Shown: one piece after another, positions 55,460 through 64,000 of the stretch
Layout: every line of letters starts with the position of its first letter
How positions within the stretch are numbered: position 1 is the first letter of the stretch
Assembly (NCBI GenBank): GCA_003712055.1
Contig: RHLJ01000006.1
Coordinates: forward strand, 210,229 to 274,228
DNA length: 64,000 nucleotides
Direction of reading: 5' to 3'
Source: Balneola sp.
Lineage (GTDB): Bacteria; Bacteroidota; Rhodothermia; Balneolales; Balneolaceae
Made by a program: the position numbers and the translations under genes
The notes under the pieces: model-generated
Databases searched by the model: none
What the model was told of the DNA's origin: nothing
The model's input: the letters and a program-made list of their open reading frames with translations, nothing else

Positions 55460-58400
55460 TGAAAATTTTCAAAGAAATAACCGTCACTTCATTTAGTTTT
55501 GTTTTTTTATTTTTGCTATCAGTGAATACAGATTCACTTTTCGCTCAAGGTCAAGTAATCAACAGTCCTAATGCTAGTACTGTATGTACTCAAGGACAAG
55601 TTTGTACCATTGATTGGTATATTTATGCAGGTGTATTAGATATAAGAATAGAATATCAAATACAGGGCGGTTCATGGGTTACCATAATTGATATGACCTC
55701 TCCACATCAAACGGGTTCTTATGATTGGACAGTGCCTAGCTCTTTAACGGCTGGAAGCTATAAAATTCGTATTGGACAAAGCCAAAGTGGTGGATTGTAC
55801 TACGCGTATTGGTCGGAAACGCCGTACTTCCAGATAAATGAAGCCCCATATTTAAATGTAGTACAGCCTGTAGCAGGAAATTATGTGACCGGCTCAGAAG
55901 TAAATGTTCAGATTAGTACAAATCTCACCAGCTATACTCTTCATTTAGAAGATATGGATTCAGGTAGTCTTACTCCTTTGTCTCTAAATGCAAGTAATCA
56001 ATGGGTAATAGAGTCATGGTCAAATACTGGAGATTATAGAATTGTTGTTGAAGAAACCGGGGGAGGGTTAATTTCGGAATCAGATGTAGTATCGGTATCT
56101 AACCCTGAGGGAGGAGTCTTTAATCTGAATTATATTCGTACTAAAACGGCAAGGGTTCCAGCGCAGACTGAGGCGGCATTTGACCTTTTAACCTCGACTT
56201 CTGGAAACATCGTTGATCAGGTAAATTACGCAGATGGATTGGGGAAAGTACGGCAATCTATCACACTTCATTCTACTACTGCAGGAGATCATATGGTAAA
56301 TCCCATAACCTACGATAAAACAGGACTCTCGACCACTTCCTATTTAGCATATCCAACTAGTGAAGGTACCGTTGAATTTAAGGAGTCAGCCATTGAGGCT
56401 CAGCAACGTTTTTTTAATAACCCATCCTCTAATGTAGCTGTAAATACTCATCCATACTCGGTGACTGTAAATAGAAAATCTCCATTGCTTACAGTTGAAG
56501 AGCAAGGGGCTCCTGGAGCTGATTGGCAACCTGGGCAATATTCTATAGAGAATGAAAGTCGCTTGAATACAATAGCAGATGCTGTAATAAAATGGAAAAT
56601 AGATACAGATATAAATAATAATGGACTTAAGGATTCTAATGAATTAGAAACCATGGTTGGTGATCTTATTGGCGAAGGCTATTATCCAGCAAATGAATTA
56701 ACAGTTATTGTTACTAGTGACGAAGTGGATAATAAAACCGAGGTGTATGTTGACCGTCAGGGAAGAGAAATTTTAAAAGTAGGATATCAGGATATAAATA
56801 CTCCTGTTAAAACCTACTATGTATACGATACTTTCGGAAATCTACGATTTATAATTCCTCCGGAAGGAGTCGAAGCAATAGGAACACCTACATTCCCTCT
56901 GAATTGGACCGAGAATAATGTGATACGCTCAAATTGGTTAACAGAAATGCGCTATGATGGATATGGTCGGTTGGTTGAAAAGAAAATCCCAGAAGCGGAT
57001 TGGGTATATACAGTATATGATAAACTAGGAAGAGTTGTTTTGACCCAGGATGGAAATATGCGTCTAAACGGTGACTGGTTTTTTACCAAGTATGATATAA
57101 GAGGGCGAGCAATTGTTACGGGAGTGTATACTGAAAATGATGCATTACTTGATACTCGAGAAGAAATGCAAGCAAAGGTGTTTTCAGAAACTACCTTTTG
57201 GGAGAGGAGAGATGGTACTGATCCTGATATAAATCATGGATATACTAATAACCTAGCCTTCCCCAAAGGGGGAACTGAAGCAGGAGTCCAATTATGGAGT
57301 ATTACTTATTTCGATGATTACGATTTTGATAGTAATGGTACCCAGGATGAAAGTTTTGTAAAGCATATAGATTTTGACCCTCCTACAGGAAGTAATCTAG
57401 TAGATTATGAAGTGGATTTATCCAGGGTAGATGGCTTAGTTACTGGAAGTAAAACCCGGGTATTAAATCAATGGAAAGTTATAGAAGAGAATATTGTAGA
57501 GTATGATGCTCACAATTTTTCCAACGATGAAGTGTATTATATCGGGGTAGATGAGAATTATTCCATTACGTTAAAACCAGGTTTCTCAACAAACCCCGGA
57601 CAAAAGGTAGTAATTGGAGGTCCCGACGTTGTTCCAATCGAGGTATTTGATGATTTTGATAGGGGAAACTGGTTGGAAGGAGTCACTTTTTACGACCAGT
57701 ATGGAAATTCTATCTACACTAAGAGTACAAATCATGTGGGAGGCACGGACGAAAACTGGACCTTATATACTTTTGACGGGTTAGTTGCTGAGACAAGAAC
57801 AAAGCATGTTTCTTCTACTGACACAGTGAATATTTCTCAGAACTTTGTGCATGATACACAAGGTAGGTTAATTGAAGAGTATCATAATGGAAGATTGATT
57901 TCAAAGTTGACTTATAATGAATTAGGCCAGGTAATAAAGAAAGAACTGGATGACTTTAATGGTTCTTCTTTTGTACAAACACTGGATTATACCTATCACG
58001 AAAGAGGCTGGTTGGAAAGTGTTAATGACAGATATCATTTAAATGATGACGTATTTGCATATGAACTCACTTACAACCCCAATGGAGATATATCCGAACA
58101 AGAGTGGAATAGTCAACAAACGTATCGACAAAGGTATACATATACTTATAATGGTTTGAACCAGCTTACGAAGGCAGATTATATTTCATTTATTGGAGGT
58201 AGTTCAAGTTCTGATAATGGTTATGGAACAGAATATACTTACGACCTAAATGGCAATATCAGTACGCTTAAAAGAAGAAGTAGTGGAACGTTGATTGACG
58301 ATTTGTCCTATTTCTATGGAGGTCTCTTCACTAAAGGGAATCAGATTTATAGGATAGATGATCTCGCTACAAACCCCTCTAATGGATTTATTAACAACAC

Positions 58401-59676
58401 AGTTAATGTAAATCCAGATGAATACTGGTACGATGAAAATGGGAATATGACCTTTGATGCAAATAAAGGAATATTATCTATCAGGTATAACTATATGAAT
58501 CTGCCTGAGCAGATTACCTTTCACGATGGGAATAAATTATCCTTTTTGTACGATGCTGCTGGTACAAAACTCACTAAAGTTACACAACCGGTAAGTGGAA
58601 TTGGGGTTACTACGGATTATTCTGGCGGATTTGTTTATGAAGATAATGATCTGAGTTTCTATACCTTTTCTGAGGGAAGGGTAAGAAATACCACGTACGA
58701 ATATGATCTTAAAGATCATTTAGGGAATGTAAGATCAACCTTTACGGTGTACCATGGCGGTACGCCGCTCGTACTTCAGGAGGATAGTTATTATCCATTT
58801 GGGTTAAAGATGCCAAGTCTTTCTTATATAGCCTCCGGAAGTGAGGAGAACAAATTCACCTACAACGGCAAAGAGCTAGAGAACGAGTTTGGATTGGATT
58901 GGTACCATTATGGGGTGCGATTCTATGATCCTGCTGTAGCCAGGTGGTGGGCGGTTGATCCTTTGGATGTGGAGTTTAGTCCTTATAATTATTCTTTTAA
59001 TAACCCAATGAGATTTATCGATCCTGATGGAGCTGCACCTTTAGATTGGGTAAGGAATCTTGAAACAGGAGCATATGAATGGCATGCCAATGTAATGTCA
59101 GAAAGTGATACTCCGGATGGTTATTCCTATGTTGGTCGCTTCTTATCTGATGTACAAGCCGATTTTAACTCTCGTACTCCTTGGTATAATACATGGTCCA
59201 AGCCAATAATTTTTCTTGATTATTGGCCTGGCGAAATAAGTGAATATGAAATGGAAACAATTTCTTTATGTGTTTGTGATAATCCAGCTTCGATATTTAT
59301 AGGAGGTGGAGCTGGTATAAGTTCTTCAATTAATAAGTTAAATAGGTCAAGAAGAGTATTAAATGCATTAAATTTTAGAAAAGTAGTTGCAACAGGACAA
59401 GAGCATCACTTATTATCAAGAAAGATTTTAAGGGCTCTTAACTCTCATCCAAAACTAAAAAATGTTTTCCAACGAGATGATTATGTATATAAGGCTCTAA
59501 ATGCGGATGCTCATAAAGGATATCAAAAGTGGCATCGATTATACGATGAAACAGTTGTTAAGTGGGTCCAAAATAATCCATCTGCTTCGAGGCAAGATTT
59601 TTTGAAATATTTACATAATCTACATCAACAACAATGGCTTAGGACTAGGATACCTAATGTGAATTTAATCAAATAA
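55459..59676 (+). CDS. RHS protein with C-terminal HH nuclease-like toxin tip
   Basis: A 1405-residue protein with signal peptide (FSFVFLFLLSVNTDSLFAQ). Next is a Kre9/KNH-like Ser/Thr-rich domain (SPNASTVCTQGQVCTIDW, about residues 30-130). DUF6443 follows (QVNYADGLGKVRQSI), then YD repeats (YVYDTFGNLRFIIPPEG, VYDKLGRVVLTQDGNM) and the RHS core end (DHLGNVRSTF, DSYYPFGLKM, ARWWAVDPL, FIDPDG). The C-terminal ~100 residues carry EHHLLSRKILRAL (HH at residues 1316-1317) and HKGYQKWHRLYDE, a predicted metal-dependent (HNH/AHH-like) nuclease toxin. Translation is coupled to the upstream RHS half. The likely immunity gene follows 4 bases on. Confidence 0.83.
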   Translation: MKIFKEITVTSFSFVFLFLLSVNTDSLFAQGQVINSPNASTVCTQGQVCTIDWYIYAGVLDIRIEYQIQGGSWVTIIDMTSPHQTGSYDWTVPSSLTAGSYKIRIGQSQSGGLYYAYWSETPYFQINEAPYLNVVQPVAGNYVTGSEVNVQISTNLTSYTLHLEDMDSGSLTPLSLNASNQWVIESWSNTGDYRIVVEETGGGLISESDVVSVSNPEGGVFNLNYIRTKTARVPAQTEAAFDLLTSTSGNIVDQVNYADGLGKVRQSITLHSTTAGDHMVNPITYDKTGLSTTSYLAYPTSEGTVEFKESAIEAQQRFFNNPSSNVAVNTHPYSVTVNRKSPLLTVEEQGAPGADWQPGQYSIENESRLNTIADAVIKWKIDTDINNNGLKDSNELETMVGDLIGEGYYPANELTVIVTSDEVDNKTEVYVDRQGREILKVGYQDINTPVKTYYVYDTFGNLRFIIPPEGVEAIGTPTFPLNWTENNVIRSNWLTEMRYDGYGRLVEKKIPEADWVYTVYDKLGRVVLTQDGNMRLNGDWFFTKYDIRGRAIVTGVYTENDALLDTREEMQAKVFSETTFWERRDGTDPDINHGYTNNLAFPKGGTEAGVQLWSITYFDDYDFDSNGTQDESFVKHIDFDPPTGSNLVDYEVDLSRVDGLVTGSKTRVLNQWKVIEENIVEYDAHNFSNDEVYYIGVDENYSITLKPGFSTNPGQKVVIGGPDVVPIEVFDDFDRGNWLEGVTFYDQYGNSIYTKSTNHVGGTDENWTLYTFDGLVAETRTKHVSSTDTVNISQNFVHDTQGRLIEEYHNGRLISKLTYNELGQVIKKELDDFNGSSFVQTLDYTYHERGWLESVNDRYHLNDDVFAYELTYNPNGDISEQEWNSQQTYRQRYTYTYNGLNQLTKADYISFIGGSSSSDNGYGTEYTYDLNGNISTLKRRSSGTLIDDLSYFYGGLFTKGNQIYRIDDLATNPSNGFINNTVNVNPDEYWYDENGNMTFDANKGILSIRYNYMNLPEQITFHDGNKLSFLYDAAGTKLTKVTQPVSGIGVTTDYSGGFVYEDNDLSFYTFSEGRVRNTTYEYDLKDHLGNVRSTFTVYHGGTPLVLQEDSYYPFGLKMPSLSYIASGSEENKFTYNGKELENEFGLDWYHYGVRFYDPAVARWWAVDPLDVEFSPYNYSFNNPMRFIDPDGAAPLDWVRNLETGAYEWHANVMSESDTPDGYSYVGRFLSDVQADFNSRTPWYNTWSKPIIFLDYWPGEISEYEMETISLCVCDNPASIFIGGGAGISSSINKLNRSRRVLNALNFRKVVATGQEHHLLSRKILRALNSHPKLKNVFQRDDYVYKALNADAHKGYQKWHRLYDETVVKWVQNNPSASRQDFLKYLHNLHQQQWLRTRIPNVNLIK

Positions 59677-59680
59677 TTAG

Positions 59681-60295
59681 ATGTACTTTTTTGCAAATAC
59701 AAATAAGCTTTTTTCTGACAACGAATTTGCTTACGGTGAACAAAAAGATGGTGACTTCAATACTGGAGAAGCAGAGTTCTGTAAAGTTTGTGGACATCCT
59801 ATTAGTATGTTGGAATGGTTATCTCCATTGAGTATTAGGGTCTCATCTAAGGCACTTGGAGATTTTATATTTGGTACTTATGTAGGTTTTATACTCTCCG
59901 AGAGAGTATTGAACTTATATGAGAATTCTGGATTGACTGGGCTAAGTAATTTTCGAAGCGTGGATATTTTTTATAGGGGGAATCTTTTAAAAGAAAAATA
60001 TTACTACCCAAAGATCAAAATTATAAATGCCTATGTTGATTATTCTAGTTTCATATTTTCAAAGATAGACAAGTGTTCTTTTTGCCAAAAAGGGGGGAGT
60101 ATAATTGATAAGATTAATGGAGTGAGTTTTTTGCATAAAGAACAAATATCCAGTGATATTTTCTTTACTACTTCGATTGGGCAAGGAGTTTTCTTTGTAT
60201 CGGAATTTTTCAAAAAAATGATTGAAAATAATAGGCTTAGTAATTTTAGTTTAATTGAGTCACAAAAATATTCGTTTGGAGAATTTCATATCTAG
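59681..60295 (+). CDS. Candidate immunity protein, double-CxxC type
   Basis: A 204-residue cytoplasmic protein with two zinc-knuckle pairs, CKVC (residues 34-37) and CSFC (132-135), plus LGDFIFGTYVGFILSERV. The layout matches the double-CxxCG family that I recall next to HH-type putative toxins in myxobacteria. Gene order (directly behind the toxin tip, 4 bases) argues for immunity against the preceding nuclease domain. Family assignment is a resemblance judged by eye. More AT-rich than the RHS core. Confidence 0.6.
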   Translation: MYFFANTNKLFSDNEFAYGEQKDGDFNTGEAEFCKVCGHPISMLEWLSPLSIRVSSKALGDFIFGTYVGFILSERVLNLYENSGLTGLSNFRSVDIFYRGNLLKEKYYYPKIKIINAYVDYSSFIFSKIDKCSFCQKGGSIIDKINGVSFLHKEQISSDIFFTTSIGQGVFFVSEFFKKMIENNRLSNFSLIESQKYSFGEFHI

Positions 60296-60304
60296 ACCAA
60301 GTAA

Positions 60305-60555
60305 GAAATCGTCAAGCGAACACCTCTATATCTTGGACCCGGACAAACCAATCCGGTTAAAACCTATTATGTATACGATGAGAATAGTAACCTGCGATTT
60401 ATTATACCACCAAATGCAGTAAGTGAAATAGGGCCAGTAGTACAATTACATTATCAGAAGATGGGCCTACTTCTATTAGGGAAAACTGGCTTACCGAGAT
60501 TAGATATGATGTATATGGCAGGGTTATTGAGAAAAAGATTCCCGAATCGGATTGG
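60305..60555 (+). pseudogene. 5' remnant of orphan RHS tip, frameshifted
   Basis: The frame 60305-60440 encodes NPVKTYYVYDENSNLRFIIPPNAV, matching the intact RHS protein (PVKTYYVYDTFGNLRFIIPPEGV). The match then shifts by one frame between about 60440 and 60460 and continues as DGPTSIRENWLTEIRYDVYGRVIEKKIPE into the open frame that begins at 60556. There is no signal peptide or start; the upstream RHS body is missing. Confidence 0.8.
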
Positions 60556-63276
60556 GTGTACACCATATATGATAATTTGGGAAGAGTAGCGCTTACCCAG
60601 GATGGTAATATGCGTGTCAATAATGACTGGTTTTTTATCAAGTATGATATCCGTGGCAGATCCATTATTACAGGTCTTTACAGAGAATCGAATACCTCAA
60701 GACAAACCCGGCAGGGGATGCAGGATCATCTTGAAAGTGAGACCAACTATTGGGAAAACAGATCTGCCCTAAGTTTTAGTGCGCAGCATGGGTATACCAA
60801 TGACCAGGCATTTCCGCAGGGATATAATGGGGTTGAGATATGGACGGTTACCTGGTATGATGACTACGACTTTAATTATGATGGCACTCCGGATGAAAAT
60901 TTTGTGAAGCATGCTGACTTTGACCCTCCTTCAGGAAATAACCTCGCTGAATATGAAGTTGATCTCAACAGAACGGATGGGATGGTAACGGGTACTCTAA
61001 CGAAAGTGTTAAATGATCGTCAGGTATATATAAATGACTTTGGAGAATACGATTCCAGCGATGTAAGCACTGCTGATGAAGTGTACTACATTGGATCAAC
61101 GAATAATAACTACCAAATAAGACTTTTACCTGGGTTCAACACGAATCCGGGACAGAAAGTCCATATTGGTAGTTCAGATATAGCCGTACCAACAGAAATA
61201 ATGGATGGGGAATATCTTCAAGGAGTAACCTTCTATGATAAATACGGAAATTCCATTTATACAAAGAGTACGAATCATGTAGGAGGTACCGATGAGAGTT
61301 GGATCTTATATACTTTTGATGGGCTTATCTCAAAAACAATTGCTAAGCATCAATCTGCAAGTGAAAACATCACTATTAGAGAGCGTTTTGAGTATAATAC
61401 TAATGGTACACTTTCTTCGCAGTACCATCAGATTGATAATGGTACGGAAGAAAAAATCACGGCGCTGAGTTATAATGAGCTTGGCCAGATTTGGAAGAAA
61501 TATCTTCATAATGATCCATCACAAGTACAGGGTACGGTTCCCTATTCTCAAACCCTGGATTACTTGTACAATGAACGGGGATGGCTTAAGAGCATAAATA
61601 ATCCTGACAACCTGGTTGATCCTACCTACGGTAATAACGATTTATTCGCCTATCGTTTAAGTTATAATTCCACCGCTGCAAGTGGATCAAACGCGGGATT
61701 ATATAGTGGAAACATCACCAATATGGAATGGCGGGATAGTGGGGGCAGGCATTGTTTCGATTATTTCTATGATGGGCTTAATCAACTTTCTAATGCAAAT
61801 TATGTAGAGAATTGTGATAGTCAGGATGAGTTTTCTTCCCTTACTCCAAACGCTCATGGTACCAATTATCAGTATGATCTGAATGGGAATTTGGAGTTCT
61901 TGTCAAGAAGGAATCAAGGTAGTTTTATTGATAGCTTGAATTATACATACAATGGGATTGGCAACAGAATTACAAGTATTGATGATGCTATATCTGGCAC
62001 TGAAGGATTTCGAGATGATTATCTTTCAGTAACTACTGAGTATATCTATGATCTAAATGGGAATATGGTTTCTGATGCCAATAAAGGGATAAATTTTATT
62101 ACCTATAACTTGATGAACCTGCCTGAGATCATTGAGTTTGAGGACGGTAATAAGATTATTTATTTGTACGACGCGACGGGAACTAAGCTTGCTCAAACTA
62201 CTTATCCTACTGGAGGAGGAACTGGGGTCAATACGGAGTATTCTTCTGGTTTTATATATGAAGATGACGCTTTAAGCTACTTTTCATTTAGTGAGGGTAC
62301 GATACGCGAAGTGAGTGGTAATTTTAGGTATGAGTATAATTTAACCGACCATTTAGGAAATGTACGCGCTACCTTCTACCCCTATATCCTAAATAGTGCC
62401 AATTTATTACAGAGAGATAGTTATTATCCATTTGGATTAAGAATCCCTGGCTTGAGTTACCTGGCAAGTGGAACAGAGGAAAATAAGTTTACCTATAATG
62501 GTAAGGAGATAGAAGACGAGTTCGGTTTGAGCTGGTACGACTATGGAGCTAGACTTTACGACCACTTAACTGGTAGATGGTGGAATATTGATCCTTTAGG
62601 TCAATTTCACAGCCCCTATCTAGTAGGAGCAAATAATTTAATTGCTTTTAAAGATAGTGATGGAGAATGGGTGCACATAGTAGCGGGAGGTTTGATTGGG
62701 GCGGCCGTAGGAGTATACAACGTAGCTAAAGATAAAGGTTTAAACCCCAAAAATTGGGACATGAAAGATGTAGGAAGAATTATGGTTAGTACTGCTACAG
62801 GGGCAACAATTGCTGCAATTCCAGCTACAGCTGGAGTTTTTGTTGGAGGTACTAGCGCGGGAGGTATTAGCGCTCTTGGGAATATTGCCGATCAATCAAT
62901 AAGAAACATTGGTACTGAGAATGAATTTAACTATTTAGAAACTGCAGTCTCTGGATTATCTGGTGGACTATCATATGCAATAGCTCAGCCGGCAACAAGT
63001 TGGTTGTCAAATAAGGTATATAACATCAGAAATACTCCTACTTATGATAATGGTTGGTTAAGATCATATAAATATCCAACATGGTATAAATTGGCCAGAT
63101 CAGAAAAGTTACCAGGGTTCACTACCTCTATCGGTAATAGCACTGGAGATTTGCTTGGTAATATCTTTAACATTACAAACCAAAATACTTGGTTGAGGTG
63201 GTTCTCTTCAGAGAAAATTCCTCATGGGTCAGTAACTGTAGAAGAAGGGACTTGTTATTGTATAACTGAAAATTAA
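60556..63276 (+). CDS. Orphan RHS tip with unassigned C-terminal domain
   Basis: A 906-codon open frame; the first codon (GTG) is only an internal Val of the RHS repeat, so a real start is absent and the gene is probably silent unless recombined into a full RHS gene. It repeats the end of the 55459 protein: VYTIYDNLGRVALTQDGNM, DHLGNVRATF, DSYYPFGLRI, LTGRWWNIDPLG. A glycine/alanine-rich hydrophobic segment then begins (HIVAGGLIGAAVGVYNVA), followed by a new ~150-residue C-terminal domain ending EEGTCYCITEN with no recognised motif. The candidate immunity gene follows 7 bases later. Confidence 0.75.
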   Translation: MYTIYDNLGRVALTQDGNMRVNNDWFFIKYDIRGRSIITGLYRESNTSRQTRQGMQDHLESETNYWENRSALSFSAQHGYTNDQAFPQGYNGVEIWTVTWYDDYDFNYDGTPDENFVKHADFDPPSGNNLAEYEVDLNRTDGMVTGTLTKVLNDRQVYINDFGEYDSSDVSTADEVYYIGSTNNNYQIRLLPGFNTNPGQKVHIGSSDIAVPTEIMDGEYLQGVTFYDKYGNSIYTKSTNHVGGTDESWILYTFDGLISKTIAKHQSASENITIRERFEYNTNGTLSSQYHQIDNGTEEKITALSYNELGQIWKKYLHNDPSQVQGTVPYSQTLDYLYNERGWLKSINNPDNLVDPTYGNNDLFAYRLSYNSTAASGSNAGLYSGNITNMEWRDSGGRHCFDYFYDGLNQLSNANYVENCDSQDEFSSLTPNAHGTNYQYDLNGNLEFLSRRNQGSFIDSLNYTYNGIGNRITSIDDAISGTEGFRDDYLSVTTEYIYDLNGNMVSDANKGINFITYNLMNLPEIIEFEDGNKIIYLYDATGTKLAQTTYPTGGGTGVNTEYSSGFIYEDDALSYFSFSEGTIREVSGNFRYEYNLTDHLGNVRATFYPYILNSANLLQRDSYYPFGLRIPGLSYLASGTEENKFTYNGKEIEDEFGLSWYDYGARLYDHLTGRWWNIDPLGQFHSPYLVGANNLIAFKDSDGEWVHIVAGGLIGAAVGVYNVAKDKGLNPKNWDMKDVGRIMVSTATGATIAAIPATAGVFVGGTSAGGISALGNIADQSIRNIGTENEFNYLETAVSGLSGGLSYAIAQPATSWLSNKVYNIRNTPTYDNGWLRSYKYPTWYKLARSEKLPGFTTSIGNSTGDLLGNIFNITNQNTWLRWFSSEKIPHGSVTVEEGTCYCITEN

Positions 63277-63283
63277 ACTCTAT

Positions 63284-63850
63284 ATGGATTATATAAGCCT
63301 TAATCACTTTGAAAATAAAAGAGAAGTAGAACTATATTCATTTATCAATTTAGTTCCATTACTTCTAGCTTGGACAATTTTTGTTTTTACTAAAATGTAT
63401 TTCCAATATGATGCTCTATTAATTTTAGTTTTTTTGTCATTTTATTCGGTTATAAATCCTATGCTTATTTTTTACATGGGAAGTAAGCTATTTGCAATGA
63501 AGGATAGATTAGTTTTAAAAAAAAGAAATAAGTGTAGCTATATCTTAATTTCAGAAATAAAAAAAATAGAAATAAGAAAAAGGCCATTAGGAAAAGATTT
63601 TTACAATAGCTTTATAGAGATTTTATTTCTAATGACAAACAATAAAAAATATACAATTAGATTTGAGTATAGTTTATATATAAGTAATAATAAAAAACTA
63701 GAAACTTTTATTAATATGATAAATAAAAATTATCCAAAATTTAAAAATATTGAGCATCAAAATACTATTCCTACAATAGATGGGAAGTTTAGTAAAGTTC
63801 AACTTTCTTTGCCTTATGAGTATAGTGATTGCTCATCGGATTTCGACTAA
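63284..63850 (+). CDS. Candidate membrane immunity protein, 188 aa
   Basis: Two adjacent hydrophobic helices (LVPLLLAWTIFVFTKMYF and LLILVFLSFYSVINPMLIF) followed by a Lys-rich cytoplasmic part resembling a bacterial PH-like fold (ISEIKKIEIRKRPLG, IRFEYSLYI). Strongly AT-rich with many Lys/Asn/Ile codons, unlike core genes here. Placed directly behind the orphan toxin tip, it fits an immunity gene; a membrane immunity suggests a toxin acting at or through the envelope. Assigned by position only. Confidence 0.55.
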   Translation: MDYISLNHFENKREVELYSFINLVPLLLAWTIFVFTKMYFQYDALLILVFLSFYSVINPMLIFYMGSKLFAMKDRLVLKKRNKCSYILISEIKKIEIRKRPLGKDFYNSFIEILFLMTNNKKYTIRFEYSLYISNNKKLETFINMINKNYPKFKNIEHQNTIPTIDGKFSKVQLSLPYEYSDCSSDFD

Positions 63851-63907
63851 TAAAGTAGATCCATCCCAACCTAGCCTTTAGTTTAAAAGAGATAAAAATA
63901 CTCTATA

Positions 63908-63994
63908 GATTCAAAGCGGACAGAGGTGAACTAGCCCTCTAGCTAAGCATTCTGGCTTATCTTGCGCATGAGTCCTCTGTACGCCTTTTGAATC
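63908..63994. repeat. Imperfect long inverted repeat at window end
   Basis: GATTCAAAGCGGACAGAGG (63908-63926) pairs with CCTCTGT...CGCCTTTTGAATC (63974-63994), with two extra bases and one mismatch. The 47 bases between include CTAGCCCTCTAGCT. It could be a large terminator, a structured RNA or a small inverted-repeat element; the window ends six bases later. Confidence 0.6.
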
Positions 63995-64000
63995 AGTGAA

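Noticed and set aside
1..64000. CRISPR array or cas genes
   Set aside because: No regularly spaced direct repeats with unique spacers and no Cas-like proteins were seen.

Overview
The window looks like a chromosomal segment of a Gram-negative marine-type member of the Bacteroidota/Balneolota (Balneola- or Gracilimonas-like). This is an inference from gene content, with no database search. The support is: a carboxypeptidase-like TonB receptor paired with a DUF4249 lipoprotein, CotH, tricorn, S9 and VPS10-type secreted proteins, DUF5683 and DUF3108 proteins, two-part RHS proteins with the N-terminal type common in Bacteroidota, and TAnnTTTG promoter boxes. Many genes overlap as TAATG or ATGA.

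Bases 1-30.8 kb are mostly ordinary core genome. A truncated sodium:solute symporter, a CotH lipoprotein, a tricorn-type protease and gamma-glutamyltransferase are followed by a minus-strand run rng-hslV-hslU-S41 peptidase. Next come murA with a biotinyl-domain protein, a plus-strand group (ArsC/Spx-like, DUF3108, dut), a DPP-IV-like peptidase, and a ccmC-ccmD-ccmE-ccmF cluster whose CcmE is the unusual CxxxY type. DUF5683, truA and a DUF4249/TonB pair close this part. Dispersed GAACATTGAAC-type palindromes lie in several gaps.

Bases 30.9-38.3 kb form a probable old genomic island. An intact tRNA-Asn with a degenerate partner copy just upstream marks the left edge, and a 12-base copy of the tRNA 3' end followed by a terminator marks the right edge. 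Inside are a broken GIY-YIG gene, a fumarate-reductase-like flavoprotein, a methyltransferase, an NaPi-like membrane protein without its signature motifs, and a three-gene cassette (HpcH-type aldolase, DRE-TIM aldolase, and a D-2-hydroxyacid-dehydrogenase fold that has lost its catalytic triad). No integrase is visible.

Bases 38.4-45.5 kb hold a VPS10/sortilin-type propeller protein, a cytochrome P450 with its own 2Fe-2S ferredoxin, an AraC regulator and a shortened type II/IV secretion ATPase.

Bases 45.8-64 kb form one accessory polymorphic-toxin locus read in the plus direction. It holds a deleted remnant and two full copies of a fibre-like surface protein, a membrane-anchored Skp/OmpH-like protein, a lipoprotein, and a translationally coupled split RHS pair (1787 and 1405 residues). 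The second RHS protein carries a C-terminal HH nuclease-like toxin tip followed by a double-CxxC candidate immunity gene. Behind it lies a 5'-truncated, frameshifted orphan RHS tip with a different C-terminal domain and an AT-rich membrane protein as its candidate immunity gene. This is the most interesting part of the window.
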